Shown here piece by piece: positions 8,521-17,636 of a stretch of 64,000 nucleotides of DNA. The position numbers were made by a program, and so were the translations under genes. Source of the stretch: Leisingera aquaemixtae (GTDB lineage Bacteria; Pseudomonadota; Alphaproteobacteria; Rhodobacterales; Rhodobacteraceae); contig NZ_CYSR01000031.1 of the NCBI RefSeq assembly GCF_001458395.1, forward strand, positions 62,001 through 126,000. The letters are read 5' to 3'. Numbering within the stretch: position 1 is the stretch's first letter; every line of letters starts with the position of its first letter. The notes under the pieces were generated by a model, which ran no database searches, was not told where the DNA came from, and worked only from the letters and a program-made list of their open reading frames with translations.

Positions 8521-8588
8521 ATATCCGGGTTTTCCTCGCTCCGCCCCCATTGTAGATGTCTTGCAAAGACGACCCCGGGGGACTTTTC

Positions 8589-11219
8589 ATGACCGTAACG
8601 CCCATGATGGCGCAGTATCTGGAAATCAAAGCAGCGCATCCCGACGCGCTGCTCTTCTACCGGATGGGCGACTTCTACGAGATGTTCTTTGAGGATGCCG
8701 TGAACGCGGCTGAGGCGCTGGACATCGCTCTCACCAAACGCGGTAAGCACAACGGTGACGATATTCCGATGTGCGGCGTGCCGGTTCATGCCGCCGAAGG
8801 TTACCTGCTGACCCTGATCCGCAAAGGCTTCCGCGTCGCTGTTGGGGAGCAGCTGGAAAGCCCGGCCGAGGCCAAGAAACGCGGCTCGAAATCGGTGGTG
8901 AAACGCGATGTTGTGCGGCTGGTCACCCCCGGCACACTAACCGAGGACTCCCTGCTGGAGGCGCGGCGCCACAATTTCCTGGTGTCTTATTCCGAACTGC
9001 GGGATGAGGCCGCGCTGGCCTGGGCTGATATTTCCACCGGCGCGTTTCACGTGATGCCGGTTGCCCGGGTGCGCCTGTCTCCGGAGCTGGCCCGCCTGGC
9101 GCCTTCGGAACTGATCGTTGCGGATGGGCCAGCCTATGATGCCGCCCGCCCGCTGACCGATGAATACAAAATTCCGCTTACCCCACTGGGCAAGGCCAGC
9201 TTTGACAGCACCGCAGCGGAAAAGCGGATCTGCTCCCTATTCAACGTGAGCGCACTGGACGGCTTCGGCACCTTCACCCGGGCCGAAGTCTCTGCGATGG
9301 GCGCGCTGATCGACTATTTGGAGATCACCCAAAAAGGTAAACTGCCGCTGCTGCAGCCGCCGCAGCAGGAAGCCCAGGACCGGGTCGTGCAGATCGACGC
9401 CGCCACCCGCCGCAATCTGGAGCTGACCCGTTCCCTGTCCGGCGGCCGTGCAGGCTCGCTGCTGTCAGTAGTTGACCGGACGGTTACACCCGGCGGCGCC
9501 CGGCTGCTAGAACAGCGCCTGTCCAGCCCCTCACGCAACCTCGACACCATCCATCAGCGTCTCGCAGCCTTGGATTTCGCGGTTGAGCACACGCGGACTG
9601 CCGAAGATCTGCGCGCTGCCTTGCGAAAGACGCCGGACCTTGATCGTGCGCTTTCCCGCCTGGCCTTGGAGCGCGGCGGCCCGCGCGACCTGGCCGCTAT
9701 CCGCAACGGGCTGTCGCAGGCAGAAGTGATCGCAGGCCTCTGCAGCGGGATGGAGCTTCCCGCACTTGTGGCCGGAGCAGTCTCGGATCTGCAGGGGTTC
9801 GATGACCTGCTGTCGCTGCTGGACGCCGCCCTGGTCGCCGAACCGCCCCTGCTGGCCCGCGATGGCGGTTTCATCGCGTCTGGCCATGACCCGGACCTGG
9901 ACGAAGCCCGCACCCTGCGCGACGAGGGCCGCTCGGTCATCGCCTCCATGCAGCGGAAATACGCGGAGCACACCGGCGTCTCCTCCTTGAAGATCAAACA
10001 CAACAACGTGCTGGGCTACTTCATCGAAACGACTGCGACCCACGCGGACAAGATGATGTCGCCGCCGCTGAACGAGACCTACATCCACCGACAGACCACC
10101 GCCAACCAGGTGCGGTTCACCACGGTGGAGCTGAGCGAGATAGAGACCCGCATCCTGAACGCCGGGAACCTGGCGCTGGAAATCGAAAAGCGGCTCTATA
10201 CAAGGCTTTCCAGCGCCATTCTGGACACTGCTGCCCGCCTCAACACCGCCGCCCGCGGGCTGGCGGAACTGGACCTTCTGACGGCGCTGGCCGATCTGGC
10301 CCGCGGCGAGAACTGGACCCGCCCCAAGGTCGACAACAGCCGCGCGTTTCACGTCGAGGGCGGCCGCCACCCGGTGGTGGAACAGGCCTTGCGCCAGCAA
10401 GGCGGCGAGACCTTCGTGGCCAATGATTGCGACCTCACCGCCCAGGACGGCGCAGCCGTCTGGCTGCTGACCGGCCCGAATATGGCCGGTAAATCGACCT
10501 TTCTGCGGCAAAACGCACTGATCGCCCTGATCGCCCAGATGGGCAGCTACGTCCCCGCAGACAGCGCTCATATCGGCATTGTCAGCCAGCTGTTCAGCCG
10601 TGTTGGGGCATCGGATGACCTGGCGCGCGGCCGCTCCACCTTCATGGTGGAGATGGTCGAAACCGCCGCCATCCTGAATCAAGCAGACGACCGCGCGTTA
10701 GTCATTCTCGATGAAATCGGCCGCGGCACCGCCACGTATGACGGCCTCTCCATCGCCTGGGCCACGCTGGAGCACTTGCATGAAGTCAACCGGTCCCGGG
10801 CGCTGTTCGCCACCCATTACCACGAATTGACCCAGCTCGCGGCCAAGCTGGAAGGCGTCGACAACGCCACCGTGGCTGTCAAGGAATGGGAAGGTGAGGT
10901 GATCTTCCTGCATGAGGTGCGAAAGGGCGCCGCTGACCGTTCTTACGGCGTCCAGGTCGCGCAGCTCGCCGGTCTCCCCGCGTCCGTGGTCGCACGTGCA
11001 CGGGATGTTCTCGACATGCTGGAACAGGGCAGCCGGGAAGGCGGGTCAAAGATCCAGATTGACGACCTGCCCCTTTTTGCGGCCGCCCCGCCGCCGCAGC
11101 CCAAGGCGCCGGCCGGTCCTTCTCCTGCCGAAGAAATGCTTGCAGCCATTCACCCGGATGAACTGTCGCCACGGGAAGCGCTGGAGATGCTCTACAAGCT
11201 GAAAGAAGCTGCTAGCTGA
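8589..11219 (+). CDS. mutS: DNA mismatch repair ATPase MutS
   Basis: MutS recognises mispaired bases and starts methyl-independent or MutL-dependent repair. The mismatch-contacting F-Y-E triad is at residues 29-31. Connector, lever and clamp domains follow, and the ATPase has Walker A GPNMAGKST near residue 628, Walker B LDEIGRGT near 708, and the FATHYHEL motif. At 876 residues it is full length, with a helix-turn-helix end and a proline-rich linker before the dimerising tail. The ATG at 8589 is preferred because it begins the family-typical N-terminus and follows GGGGGA; an ATG at 8556 adds 11 unconserved residues. Confidence 0.97.
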   Translation: MTVTPMMAQYLEIKAAHPDALLFYRMGDFYEMFFEDAVNAAEALDIALTKRGKHNGDDIPMCGVPVHAAEGYLLTLIRKGFRVAVGEQLESPAEAKKRGSKSVVKRDVVRLVTPGTLTEDSLLEARRHNFLVSYSELRDEAALAWADISTGAFHVMPVARVRLSPELARLAPSELIVADGPAYDAARPLTDEYKIPLTPLGKASFDSTAAEKRICSLFNVSALDGFGTFTRAEVSAMGALIDYLEITQKGKLPLLQPPQQEAQDRVVQIDAATRRNLELTRSLSGGRAGSLLSVVDRTVTPGGARLLEQRLSSPSRNLDTIHQRLAALDFAVEHTRTAEDLRAALRKTPDLDRALSRLALERGGPRDLAAIRNGLSQAEVIAGLCSGMELPALVAGAVSDLQGFDDLLSLLDAALVAEPPLLARDGGFIASGHDPDLDEARTLRDEGRSVIASMQRKYAEHTGVSSLKIKHNNVLGYFIETTATHADKMMSPPLNETYIHRQTTANQVRFTTVELSEIETRILNAGNLALEIEKRLYTRLSSAILDTAARLNTAARGLAELDLLTALADLARGENWTRPKVDNSRAFHVEGGRHPVVEQALRQQGGETFVANDCDLTAQDGAAVWLLTGPNMAGKSTFLRQNALIALIAQMGSYVPADSAHIGIVSQLFSRVGASDDLARGRSTFMVEMVETAAILNQADDRALVILDEIGRGTATYDGLSIAWATLEHLHEVNRSRALFATHYHELTQLAAKLEGVDNATVAVKEWEGEVIFLHEVRKGAADRSYGVQVAQLAGLPASVVARARDVLDMLEQGSREGGSKIQIDDLPLFAAAPPPQPKAPAGPSPAEEMLAAIHPDELSPREALEMLYKLKEAAS

Positions 11220-11227
11220 AACGAAAA

Positions 11228-11253
11228 AGCGGCCCCAGCCGGGACCGCTCTTT
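11228..11253 (+). terminator. probable mutS terminator
   Basis: AGCGG-C-CCC...GGG-A-CCGCT makes an eight-pair stem with one mismatch and an AGCC loop, just after the mutS stop. AAAAA precedes it and CTTTC follows. Between here and the grpE stop there is also a perfect 8-bp hairpin, ACAGGCCC-GTCA-GGGCCTGT (11284-11303), that would follow grpE on the minus strand. Confidence 0.5.
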
Positions 11254-11306
11254 CATCTTTCCTGAAATACTCCCGCCGGAGGCACAGGCCCGTCAGGGCC
11301 TGTTCA

Positions 11307-11870
11307 TCAGCTGGCCGGAGTCGACGACACGCCAACCTGCGCCGCACGCAGCAGACGGTCGTGCAGCATGAAGCCTTCTGCCGAGACCTGGATGATGTCG
11401 CCGGCCTTGGTGCCCGGCACCGGAGCCTCGAACATCGCCTCATGCACCTGCGGATCGAACTTGTCGCCAACCTCCGGCGAAACGACCCGGATACCGTGTT
11501 TCTCGAACACACCCAGCAGCGAGCGCATGGTCAGTTCGACACCTTCGATCAGGGCCGCGGACACCTCGCGCTGTTCGTCAGTTGCGGCTTCGATCGCGCG
11601 CTTCATGTTGTCATAGACCGGCAGCATGTCGCGGGCCAGCTTCGAGCCGCCATACTGCTCCGCCTCGCGGCGTGCCTTGTCGCCGCGCTTGCGGGCGTTT
11701 TCCGCATCCGCCAGCGCCCGCATAAAGCGGTCCTTCAGCTCATCCCGTTCTGCCCGGAGCGCATCAAGTTCCAGCGAGGCGTCGTCAAACTCCTCAGTTT
11801 GCGCTGCCATCTCCTCCGCCTCGGCGGCGGCGATGTCATCCAGAAAGTCTTCGTCCTTGAGCTCTGCCAT
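11307..11870 (-). CDS. grpE: nucleotide exchange factor GrpE
   Basis: GrpE releases ADP from DnaK and so drives the Hsp70 folding cycle. The 187-residue protein has an acidic N-terminus, a long helical coiled-coil region (about residues 30-85, LDALRAERDELKDRFMRALA and the ARKRGDKARREAEQ signature), and the C-terminal beta domain with the GVELTMRSLLGVFEKHGI and FDPQVHEAM motifs. It starts nine bases after the hrcA stop and is co-transcribed with it. dnaK and dnaJ are not in the window. Confidence 0.96.
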   Translation of the reverse strand: MAELKDEDFLDDIAAAEAEEMAAQTEEFDDASLELDALRAERDELKDRFMRALADAENARKRGDKARREAEQYGGSKLARDMLPVYDNMKRAIEAATDEQREVSAALIEGVELTMRSLLGVFEKHGIRVVSPEVGDKFDPQVHEAMFEAPVPGTKAGDIIQVSAEGFMLHDRLLRAAQVGVSSTPAS

Positions 11871-11879
11871 TTTTCACCT

Positions 11880-12944
11880 CTAACTCCGGTCCGACAACAG
11901 CTTGCCGACCAGTTGTGCCGTATAGTCCACAATCGGCACGATCCGTCCGTAGTTAAGGCGCGTCGGGCCGATCACCCCCACCGCGCCGATTATCTTTCGA
12001 TCCGCGTTCATATAGGGAGACACCACCAAAGAGGAACCCGAAAGTGAAAAAAGTTTGTTCTCCGAACCGATAAAAATACGCACGCCCTCGCCGTCTTCCG
12101 TCAGTTCCAGGAATTCAGCGATATCACGCTTGCGCTCCAGGTCGTCAAACAAGGTCCGGATCCGCTCCAGCTCCTCCGCCGCACCCGGCTCCGCCAAAAG
12201 ATTCGCCCGGCCACGCACGATCAGACGGGCCTGCTCGCTACCGTCATCCTCCCAAACTGCCAGGCCGCTTTCGATCATTGCGTGTGCAAGGCTGTCGATT
12301 TCCTGACGCCGCGCCGTGATCTCCTTTTGAATTTCCCGCTGCACTTGGCTCAGGGTCTTACCCTCAATCAGCGCATTCAGAAAATTCGCTGCCTCCCGCA
12401 TAGAGCTGGGGGTCTGCCCCGGCGGCGGAGTGAACAGCCGGTTTTCCACATGACCATCGGAGAACACCAGCACCACCAGTGCCCGGTCATGCGCCAGCGA
12501 GACGAACTCGATATGGCGGATCTCGGCCTCATGCTTGGGTGTCAGCACTAGCGACGCGCCCTGTGTCACCCCTGACAGCGCCGCCCCCACCCGGTCCAGC
12601 ATCCCGCCCACATCGCCGGCATTGCGGCCCAGCGTCGCGTCGATTTTCTCGCGGTCCTGCACATTCAGATCGCCGACTTCCAGCAGCCCATCGACAAACA
12701 TCCGCAATCCCAGCTGCGTCGGCACCCTGCCAGCGCTGACATGCGGGCTGTTCAGCAGACCCAGAAACTCCAGATCCTGCATCACGTTGCGCACCGTCGC
12801 TGCGCTGACTTTCTCACTCAGCGACCGCGTCAGGGTTCGGCTGCCCACCGGATCGCCGCTTTCCAGATAGCTTTCCACCACAGCCCGGAACACCTCCCGG
12901 GAGCGATCGTTCAGGTCCTCCAGAATGTTGCTCGGATTGCTCAT
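11880..12944 (-). CDS. hrcA: heat-inducible transcription repressor HrcA
   Basis: HrcA represses chaperone operons by binding CIRCE elements, with its activity tuned by GroEL. The 354-residue protein has an N-terminal winged helix (SREVFRAVVESYLESGDPVGSRTL and VSAATVRNVMQDLE), followed by a GAF-like domain and the C-terminal dimerisation part ending in IGVIGPTRLNYGRI. It is the first gene of an hrcA-grpE operon. No CIRCE sequence is seen upstream, so the operon does not appear to be under direct HrcA autoregulation. Confidence 0.96.
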   Translation of the reverse strand: MSNPSNILEDLNDRSREVFRAVVESYLESGDPVGSRTLTRSLSEKVSAATVRNVMQDLEFLGLLNSPHVSAGRVPTQLGLRMFVDGLLEVGDLNVQDREKIDATLGRNAGDVGGMLDRVGAALSGVTQGASLVLTPKHEAEIRHIEFVSLAHDRALVVLVFSDGHVENRLFTPPPGQTPSSMREAANFLNALIEGKTLSQVQREIQKEITARRQEIDSLAHAMIESGLAVWEDDGSEQARLIVRGRANLLAEPGAAEELERIRTLFDDLERKRDIAEFLELTEDGEGVRIFIGSENKLFSLSGSSLVVSPYMNADRKIIGAVGVIGPTRLNYGRIVPIVDYTAQLVGKLLSDRS

Positions 12945-12997
12945 TGTTCGTCCAGTATTTCTTACGGTTTAAACATAGGAACCCGCTACCCGGATGT

Positions 12998-13026
12998 CAT
13001 TAAAGAGCAGAGCGGCAAAAGGTCAA
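12998..13026 (-). promoter_or_regulatory. candidate hrcA-grpE promoter
   Basis: On the minus strand TTGACC (13026-13021) is separated by 17 bases from TTAATG (13003-12998), about 54 bases upstream of the hrcA start. The -35 box is good and the -10 box is partial. This is a vegetative-type promoter. The 143-bp divergent region with rph holds no clear heat-shock sigma site on this strand. Confidence 0.4.
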
Positions 13027-13087
13027 TCGGGCTTGCATAGCCCCGCGTCCGGGGGATATCCCCAAGCCAGCTAACAAAGGATGTGCC

Positions 13088-13801
13088 ATGCGACCCTCAG
13101 GACGACAACTGAACGAAATGCGCCCCGTGTCGATCGAGACCGGCTTTACCAAACACGCAGAGGGCTCCTGCCTGATCAAGGTTGGCGACACCCACGTCCT
13201 GTGCACCGCCACCATCGAGGACCGCGTGCCGCCCTTCATCAAGGGCACCGGACTGGGCTGGGTCACTGCCGAATACGGCATGCTGCCCCGCGCCACCAAC
13301 ACCCGGATGCGCCGCGAGGCTTCGTCGGGCAAGCAGGGCGGACGCACCGTGGAAATCCAGCGCCTGATCGGCCGTGCCCTGCGGGCCGGTGTCGACCGCG
13401 TTGCCCTGGGTGAACGCCAGATCACCGTCGACTGCGACGTGCTGCAGGCCGATGGCGGCACCCGCTGCGCCTCGATCACCGGCGGCTGGGTCGCACTGCG
13501 GCTGGCGGTCAACAAGCTGATGAAAGCCGGCGATGTTCACATCGACCCGCTGCTGGACCCGGTCTCCGCTGTATCCTGCGGCATCTATGCCGGCCAGCCG
13601 GTTCTGGACCTGGATTATCCTGAAGACTCCGAAGCTGGCGTCGACGGCAATTTTATCATGACCGGCTCCGGCAAGCTGATCGAAGTGCAGATGTCGGCTG
13701 AAGGCTCTGTCTTCTCCCGCGATCAGATGAATGAGCTGATGGACCTGGCCGCCAAAGGCGCTGTCGAGCTTGCAGAGATGCAGAAGGCCGCGTCCAAATG
13801 A
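13088..13801 (+). CDS. rph: ribonuclease PH
   Basis: RNase PH trims tRNA 3' ends phosphorolytically. The 237-residue protein matches the family over its length: an N-terminal [12 protein letters not shown] opening, the [14 protein letters not shown] segment, the RRE and [16 protein letters not shown] region that binds phosphate and RNA, and the [12 protein letters not shown] motif. It is divergent from hrcA and heads an rph-rdgB-hemW run, a gene order common in alphaproteobacteria. Its stop shares four bases with the rdgB start. Confidence 0.97.
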   Translation: MRPSGRQLNEMRPVSIETGFTKHAEGSCLIKVGDTHVLCTATIEDRVPPFIKGTGLGWVTAEYGMLPRATNTRMRREASSGKQGGRTVEIQRLIGRALRAGVDRVALGERQITVDCDVLQADGGTRCASITGGWVALRLAVNKLMKAGDVHIDPLLDPVSAVSCGIYAGQPVLDLDYPEDSEAGVDGNFIMTGSGKLIEVQMSAEGSVFSRDQMNELMDLAAKGAVELAEMQKAASK

Positions 13802-14412
13802 CCCGCAAACTGGAAGGCGGCAAGCTGCTTGTCGCCACCCACAACAAGGGCAAGCTGAACGAAATCGCGGAGATCCTCGCCCCTTACGGTGTGACGGTTA
13901 TCGGCGCCGGCGAGATGGACCTGCCGGAACCGGAAGAGACCGAAGACACCTTTGTCGGCAATGCCCGGATTAAGGCCCATGCCGCCTCCAGGGCAACCGG
14001 TCTCCCTGCCCTCTCCGATGACTCCGGCATCACCATCGACGCGCTGAACGGCGCCCCCGGCGTTTACACCGCCGACTGGGCTGAGACCCCGAAGGGCCGC
14101 GACTTCAAGATGGCGATGACCCGTGCCAATGATGAGCTGACCGCAGCAGGCGCCAGCGCGCCCCGCACTGCCCAGTTCCGCTGCACCTTGGTCGTTGCCT
14201 GGCCCGATGGTCATGACGAAGTGTTTGAAGGCGTGATGCCGGGCCAACTGGTCTGGCCGGTCCGCGGCGAGCATGGCTTTGGCTATGACCCGATGTTCCA
14301 GCCGGACGGTTACGAGATCACCTGCGCCGAGATGGACCCCGCGGAAAAGAACAAGATCAGCCACCGCGGCAAGGCGCTGGCCCAGTTCGTGCAGGGCTGT
14401 TTCAGTGGATGA
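13798..14412 (+). CDS. rdgB: dITP/XTP pyrophosphatase (non-canonical purine NTP hydrolase)
   Basis: This 204-residue house-cleaning enzyme hydrolyses dITP, XTP and related deaminated purine nucleotides, keeping them out of DNA and RNA. Typical Ham1/RdgB motifs are visible: [14 protein letters not shown] near the N-terminus with the substrate-binding THN, the [10 protein letters not shown] segment, LSDDSGI with acidic metal ligands, and [11 protein letters not shown] near residue 157. The ATG overlaps the rph stop as ATGA. Its 3' end overlaps the hemW start by eight bases, so the three genes look translationally coupled. Confidence 0.97.
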   Translation: MTRKLEGGKLLVATHNKGKLNEIAEILAPYGVTVIGAGEMDLPEPEETEDTFVGNARIKAHAASRATGLPALSDDSGITIDALNGAPGVYTADWAETPKGRDFKMAMTRANDELTAAGASAPRTAQFRCTLVVAWPDGHDEVFEGVMPGQLVWPVRGEHGFGYDPMFQPDGYEITCAEMDPAEKNKISHRGKALAQFVQGCFSG

Positions 14413-15559
14413 CTGGCGCAATGGGGGCTTTGGCCTTTACGTGCATTGGCCCTTCTGCCAGGCCAAATGCCCCTATTGCGACTTCAACAGTCATGTCTCC
14501 GCAAGAATAGACCAGAAGCTTTGGGTTAGAGCCTATTTGGCTGAACTCGACAGACTCTCCGAGCAGCTCCCCGGCCGCGTTCTTAACACGATTTTCTTTG
14601 GCGGCGGCACCCCGTCCCTGATGCAGCCGGAAACCGTTGCCGCCGTCATCGAGCGGGCACGTGAAATCTGGCCTTTCGCCAACGACATGGAGATTTCTCT
14701 GGAGGCAAACCCGGGCTCCGTCGAGGCAGGCCGCTTTGTCGGCTACCGGGACGCCGGCGTCAACAGGGTCTCCATGGGCATTCAGGCCCTGAACGACGAA
14801 GACCTGCGCAGGCTCGGCCGCATTCACAGTGTCGCAGAAGCAAGGGCGGCCTTCGACATCGCCCGGGAGTGCTTTGACCGGGTCAGCTTCGATCTGATCT
14901 ACGCGCGTCAGGGGCAGACTCTGGAGGCCTGGAAAGCAGAGCTGAAAGAGGCCCTGTCGATGGCCATCGACCACCTTTCTCTCTATCAGCTCACCATCGA
15001 GGATGGCACAGCCTTCGGCGACCGTTACGCCAGAGGCAAGCTGCGCGGCCTGCCAGAGGATGACACCGCCGCTGACATGTACCTGGCCACCCAAGACCTA
15101 ACCGCGGCGCACGGCATGGCATGTTACGAGATTTCCAACCACTCCAGGCCAGGGGCTGAGTCCCGCCATAACCTTATATACTGGCGTTACGGAGACTATG
15201 CCGGTATCGGCCCCGGCGCCCACGGGAGACTGACGTTGGGCGGCGTTCGTTATGCCACAGAAACCCACCTTGCCCCGGGCGCATGGCTGCAAGCGGCAAA
15301 CGCCGGCAACGGGGAATCCCTGCGAGTCCCCCTGACCAGAGAAGATGCTGCGGCAGAATACCTGATGATGGGGATGCGCCTGACTGAGGGGCTGGATATG
15401 GTGCGTTTTACTGAACTTTCTGGCCGGCGTCTCCCGGAAAGCAAGCTTAACGACCTTGTAGATCTGGGTATGGTAACTATCTCTGAAAAGCGGCTTCGCG
15501 CGACCGGTCAAGGGCGCGCCGTATTGAACGCGGTGCTCCGCGACTTGTTGATGGATTGA
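14405..15559 (+). CDS. hemW: HemW-type radical SAM protein (heme chaperone / HemN-like)
   Basis: A 384-residue HemW/HemN-like radical SAM protein. The N-terminal CQAKCPYC motif provides the CX3CX2C [4Fe-4S] cluster, and the FFGGGTPSL and EANPGS segments are typical. The extra cysteine that distinguishes true HemN is not obvious, so heme chaperone (HemW) is favoured over oxygen-independent coproporphyrinogen oxidase. The open frame extends upstream inside rdgB, but GTG at 14405 gives a sensible N-terminus ([17 protein letters not shown]) and overlaps the rdgB stop by eight bases. Earlier starts would add sequence antiframed within rdgB. Confidence 0.9.
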   Translation: MDDWRNGGFGLYVHWPFCQAKCPYCDFNSHVSARIDQKLWVRAYLAELDRLSEQLPGRVLNTIFFGGGTPSLMQPETVAAVIERAREIWPFANDMEISLEANPGSVEAGRFVGYRDAGVNRVSMGIQALNDEDLRRLGRIHSVAEARAAFDIARECFDRVSFDLIYARQGQTLEAWKAELKEALSMAIDHLSLYQLTIEDGTAFGDRYARGKLRGLPEDDTAADMYLATQDLTAAHGMACYEISNHSRPGAESRHNLIYWRYGDYAGIGPGAHGRLTLGGVRYATETHLAPGAWLQAANAGNGESLRVPLTREDAAAEYLMMGMRLTEGLDMVRFTELSGRRLPESKLNDLVDLGMVTISEKRLRATGQGRAVLNAVLRDLLMD

Positions 15560-15563
15560 GGCA

Positions 15564-15917
15564 ATGCGTTTTCTTTATGCCGGCTTAGGACTCTGCTGCG
15601 TGGCCTTAGCGGTTATTGGGATTGTTCTGCCTCTTCTGCCAACCGTGCCTTTCCTCCTGCTCGCCGCATTCTTCTTTGCCAATTCCTCCGACCGTTTGCA
15701 CAACTGGATCGTTGCCCATAATGTTTTTGGCCCGATGATCTTGGATTGGCGGGAACGCGGCGCTATCCGGCCGGGCGCGAAAAAGGCGGCAACCGTTTCG
15801 ATTGCCGCCGTCTTTGGGCTATCTCTTCTGCTTGGCGCACCCGGTCATATATTGGGCATCCAAGCGGTGGTTCTCACGGCTGTACTGACCTTTATCTGGT
15901 CCCGCCCTAACGGCTGA
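15564..15917 (+). CDS. DUF454 (YbaN-like) small membrane protein
   Basis: A 117-residue inner-membrane protein with two N-terminal transmembrane segments (about residues 5-25 and 28-42, around the LPLLPTVPFLLLAAFFFA motif that defines DUF454), a short cytoplasmic loop containing DWRERGAI, and two C-terminal hydrophobic stretches. The function is not established. It starts four bases after hemW and is probably the last gene of the rph operon. Its 3' end overlaps the convergent parB stop by 11 bases. Confidence 0.85.
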   Translation: MRFLYAGLGLCCVALAVIGIVLPLLPTVPFLLLAAFFFANSSDRLHNWIVAHNVFGPMILDWRERGAIRPGAKKAATVSIAAVFGLSLLLGAPGHILGIQAVVLTAVLTFIWSRPNG

Positions 15918-16800
15918 GCATATTGCACAGCTCATCCAGCTGATCCAAGTTTTCATAACTGATCGTCACGGACCCGGCCTCTCCACCAGGCTTGTGGTCA
16001 ATCGAGACCTTCATCTTCAGCATCGCAGACAGGTCCCCTTCCAGAGCCCGGGTATCCGCATCTTTCTCTGCTGCAGCCTTTTGCTTTTTGGCTGGCGCCG
16101 TCCGGATTCCGGCAGCGTCTTTCTTGACCAAAGCTTCGGTTGCCCGGACCGACAATCCACCCTTAACGATCTTCCGCGCCAGGTCAGATGCGTTATCAGA
16201 GGTTATCAGCGCACGCGCATGCCCGGCCGACAGCTTGCGTTCCTGAACCAGGATCTGAACGTCTTCCGGCAAATGGAGCAGCCGCACCAGGTTAGCGATG
16301 TGGCTGCGGCTCTTTCCAAGCGCCTCGGCCATCTTTTCTTGGGTATGACCGAATTTCTCCATCAACTGCTTATAGCTCTGCGCTTCTTCCATCGCGTTCA
16401 GATCAGAACGCTGTATGTTTTCGATGATGGCAACTTCCATCATCTCCAGATCGGAGTATTCGCGGATCAAGACCGGAACTTCATGCAGCTGCGCCGCTTG
16501 AGAGGCACGCCAACGGCGTTCGCCGGCCACGATCTCGTAAACACCGCCCGCCTTCGGCCGCACGATCAGCGGCTGCAGGACGCCCTTTTCCTTGATGGAC
16601 GCCGTCAGGTCATCCAGATCCGCCTGCAGGAACTGGCGGCGCGGCTGGTTCGGGTTGGCAACAATATTTTCGATCGGCACCAGCACTTCTGCATTCCGCG
16701 GCGCCTCTGCCTGGGTGCTCACCGGTGCAGGGTTCACATCTGCCATCAACGCCGACAATCCCCGGCCCAGCCCGCGCGGTTTCGTCTTTTTGTCTGCCAT
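15907..16800 (-). CDS. parB: chromosome partitioning protein ParB
   Basis: ParB is the CTP-dependent clamp that loads at parS sites and spreads over the origin region. The 297-residue protein has the GERRWRAS nucleotide-binding motif at 93-100, the ENIQRSDLN box at about 127-135, the helix-turn-helix ALGKSRSHIANLVRLL, and a C-terminal dimerisation end. A basic N-terminal segment (KKTKPRGLGRGLSALM) matches the ParA-stimulating peptide of the family. The ATG follows CCGGAGG. It lies 26 bases after parA in the same operon, within 7.5 kb of the origin, and its cognate parS sites are in rsmG and mnmG. Confidence 0.97.
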   Translation of the reverse strand: MADKKTKPRGLGRGLSALMADVNPAPVSTQAEAPRNAEVLVPIENIVANPNQPRRQFLQADLDDLTASIKEKGVLQPLIVRPKAGGVYEIVAGERRWRASQAAQLHEVPVLIREYSDLEMMEVAIIENIQRSDLNAMEEAQSYKQLMEKFGHTQEKMAEALGKSRSHIANLVRLLHLPEDVQILVQERKLSAGHARALITSDNASDLARKIVKGGLSVRATEALVKKDAAGIRTAPAKKQKAAAEKDADTRALEGDLSAMLKMKVSIDHKPGGEAGSVTISYENLDQLDELCNMLSR

Positions 16801-16826
16801 GGTTGCCTCCGGTTCTTTTTCTGCAT

Positions 16827-17636
16827 TTAGGCCGCTATCTTGTGATGTTTATTCAGGAGTTCTTCCGCCAGGGCGCGGTAGGCCCGCGCTCCCAGAGAGT
16901 TGGTATCGTAGTTCAAAACAGGGAGCGCGTAGGAAGGCGCTTCGCTCACCCGCACGTTTCGAGGGATTTTTGTCTGAAACACCAAATCGCCCAAGTTATC
17001 ACGCGCATCCTGCTCGACCTGCTGCGACAGGTTGTTACGCCGGTCGAACATCGTCAAAACGATTCCCTCAATGCGCAAATTGGGATTCGCAGATTGGCGC
17101 ACCTCTCGAATCGTCAGCATCAGCTGCGTGACCCCTTCCAGCGCAAAGAATTCGCTTTGCAGAGGGATCAGAACGGAATGTGCCGCTACCATCGCGTTTA
17201 CGGTCAGAAGGTTCAGAGACGGCGGGCAGTCAATCAGGACATAATCCCAATCGTAGTCATCCATAGCCGTCTGACGCAGGGCGTCATGCAGCAGGAAGCT
17301 GCGCTTTTCATTGGTGAAAAGTTCGATATCCGCGGAGCTGAGATCCACCGTCGCCGGGATGATGCACAGGTCTTCGATTTCAGTCTGACGAATCACATCC
17401 GTCAGAGAGGCATCTTCCACCAGAAGATCGTAAGTTGTCAGATCCCGGTCGGCGGGATCAATCCCGAGCCCGGTCGAAGCATTCCCTTGCGGATCAAGAT
17501 CGACAACCAGGACCCGCAGCCCGCACTCGACCAGGGCGGCAGCAAGGTTTATCGCCGTTGTTGTCTTTCCTACCCCGCCTTTCTGATTTGCGACCGCGAT
17601 AATACGAGGCCCCTCCGGGCGGGAATAATCAGACAC
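16827..17636 (-). CDS. parA: chromosome partitioning ATPase ParA
   Basis: ParA is a Walker-type ATPase that moves ParB-parS complexes toward the cell poles. The 269-residue protein has the deviant Walker A motif KGGVGKTT at 19-26 with signature lysines, the DLDPQGNAS switch near residue 46, and the DCPPSLNLLT Walker B region. It starts at a GTG that overlaps the rsmG stop by eight bases, so the order mnmG-rsmG-parA-parB is one coupled unit. It lacks the N-terminal HTH found in plasmid type Ia ParA, fitting a chromosomal role. Confidence 0.97.
   Translation of the reverse strand: MSDYSRPEGPRIIAVANQKGGVGKTTTAINLAAALVECGLRVLVVDLDPQGNASTGLGIDPADRDLTTYDLLVEDASLTDVIRQTEIEDLCIIPATVDLSSADIELFTNEKRSFLLHDALRQTAMDDYDWDYVLIDCPPSLNLLTVNAMVAAHSVLIPLQSEFFALEGVTQLMLTIREVRQSANPNLRIEGIVLTMFDRRNNLSQQVEQDARDNLGDLVFQTKIPRNVRVSEAPSYALPVLNYDTNSLGARAYRALAEELLNKHHKIAA

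Noticed and set aside
9043-9058. parS-like sequence in mutS
   Set aside because: Only 12 of 16 positions match and the right arm is broken; kept only as a remark with the hemD site.
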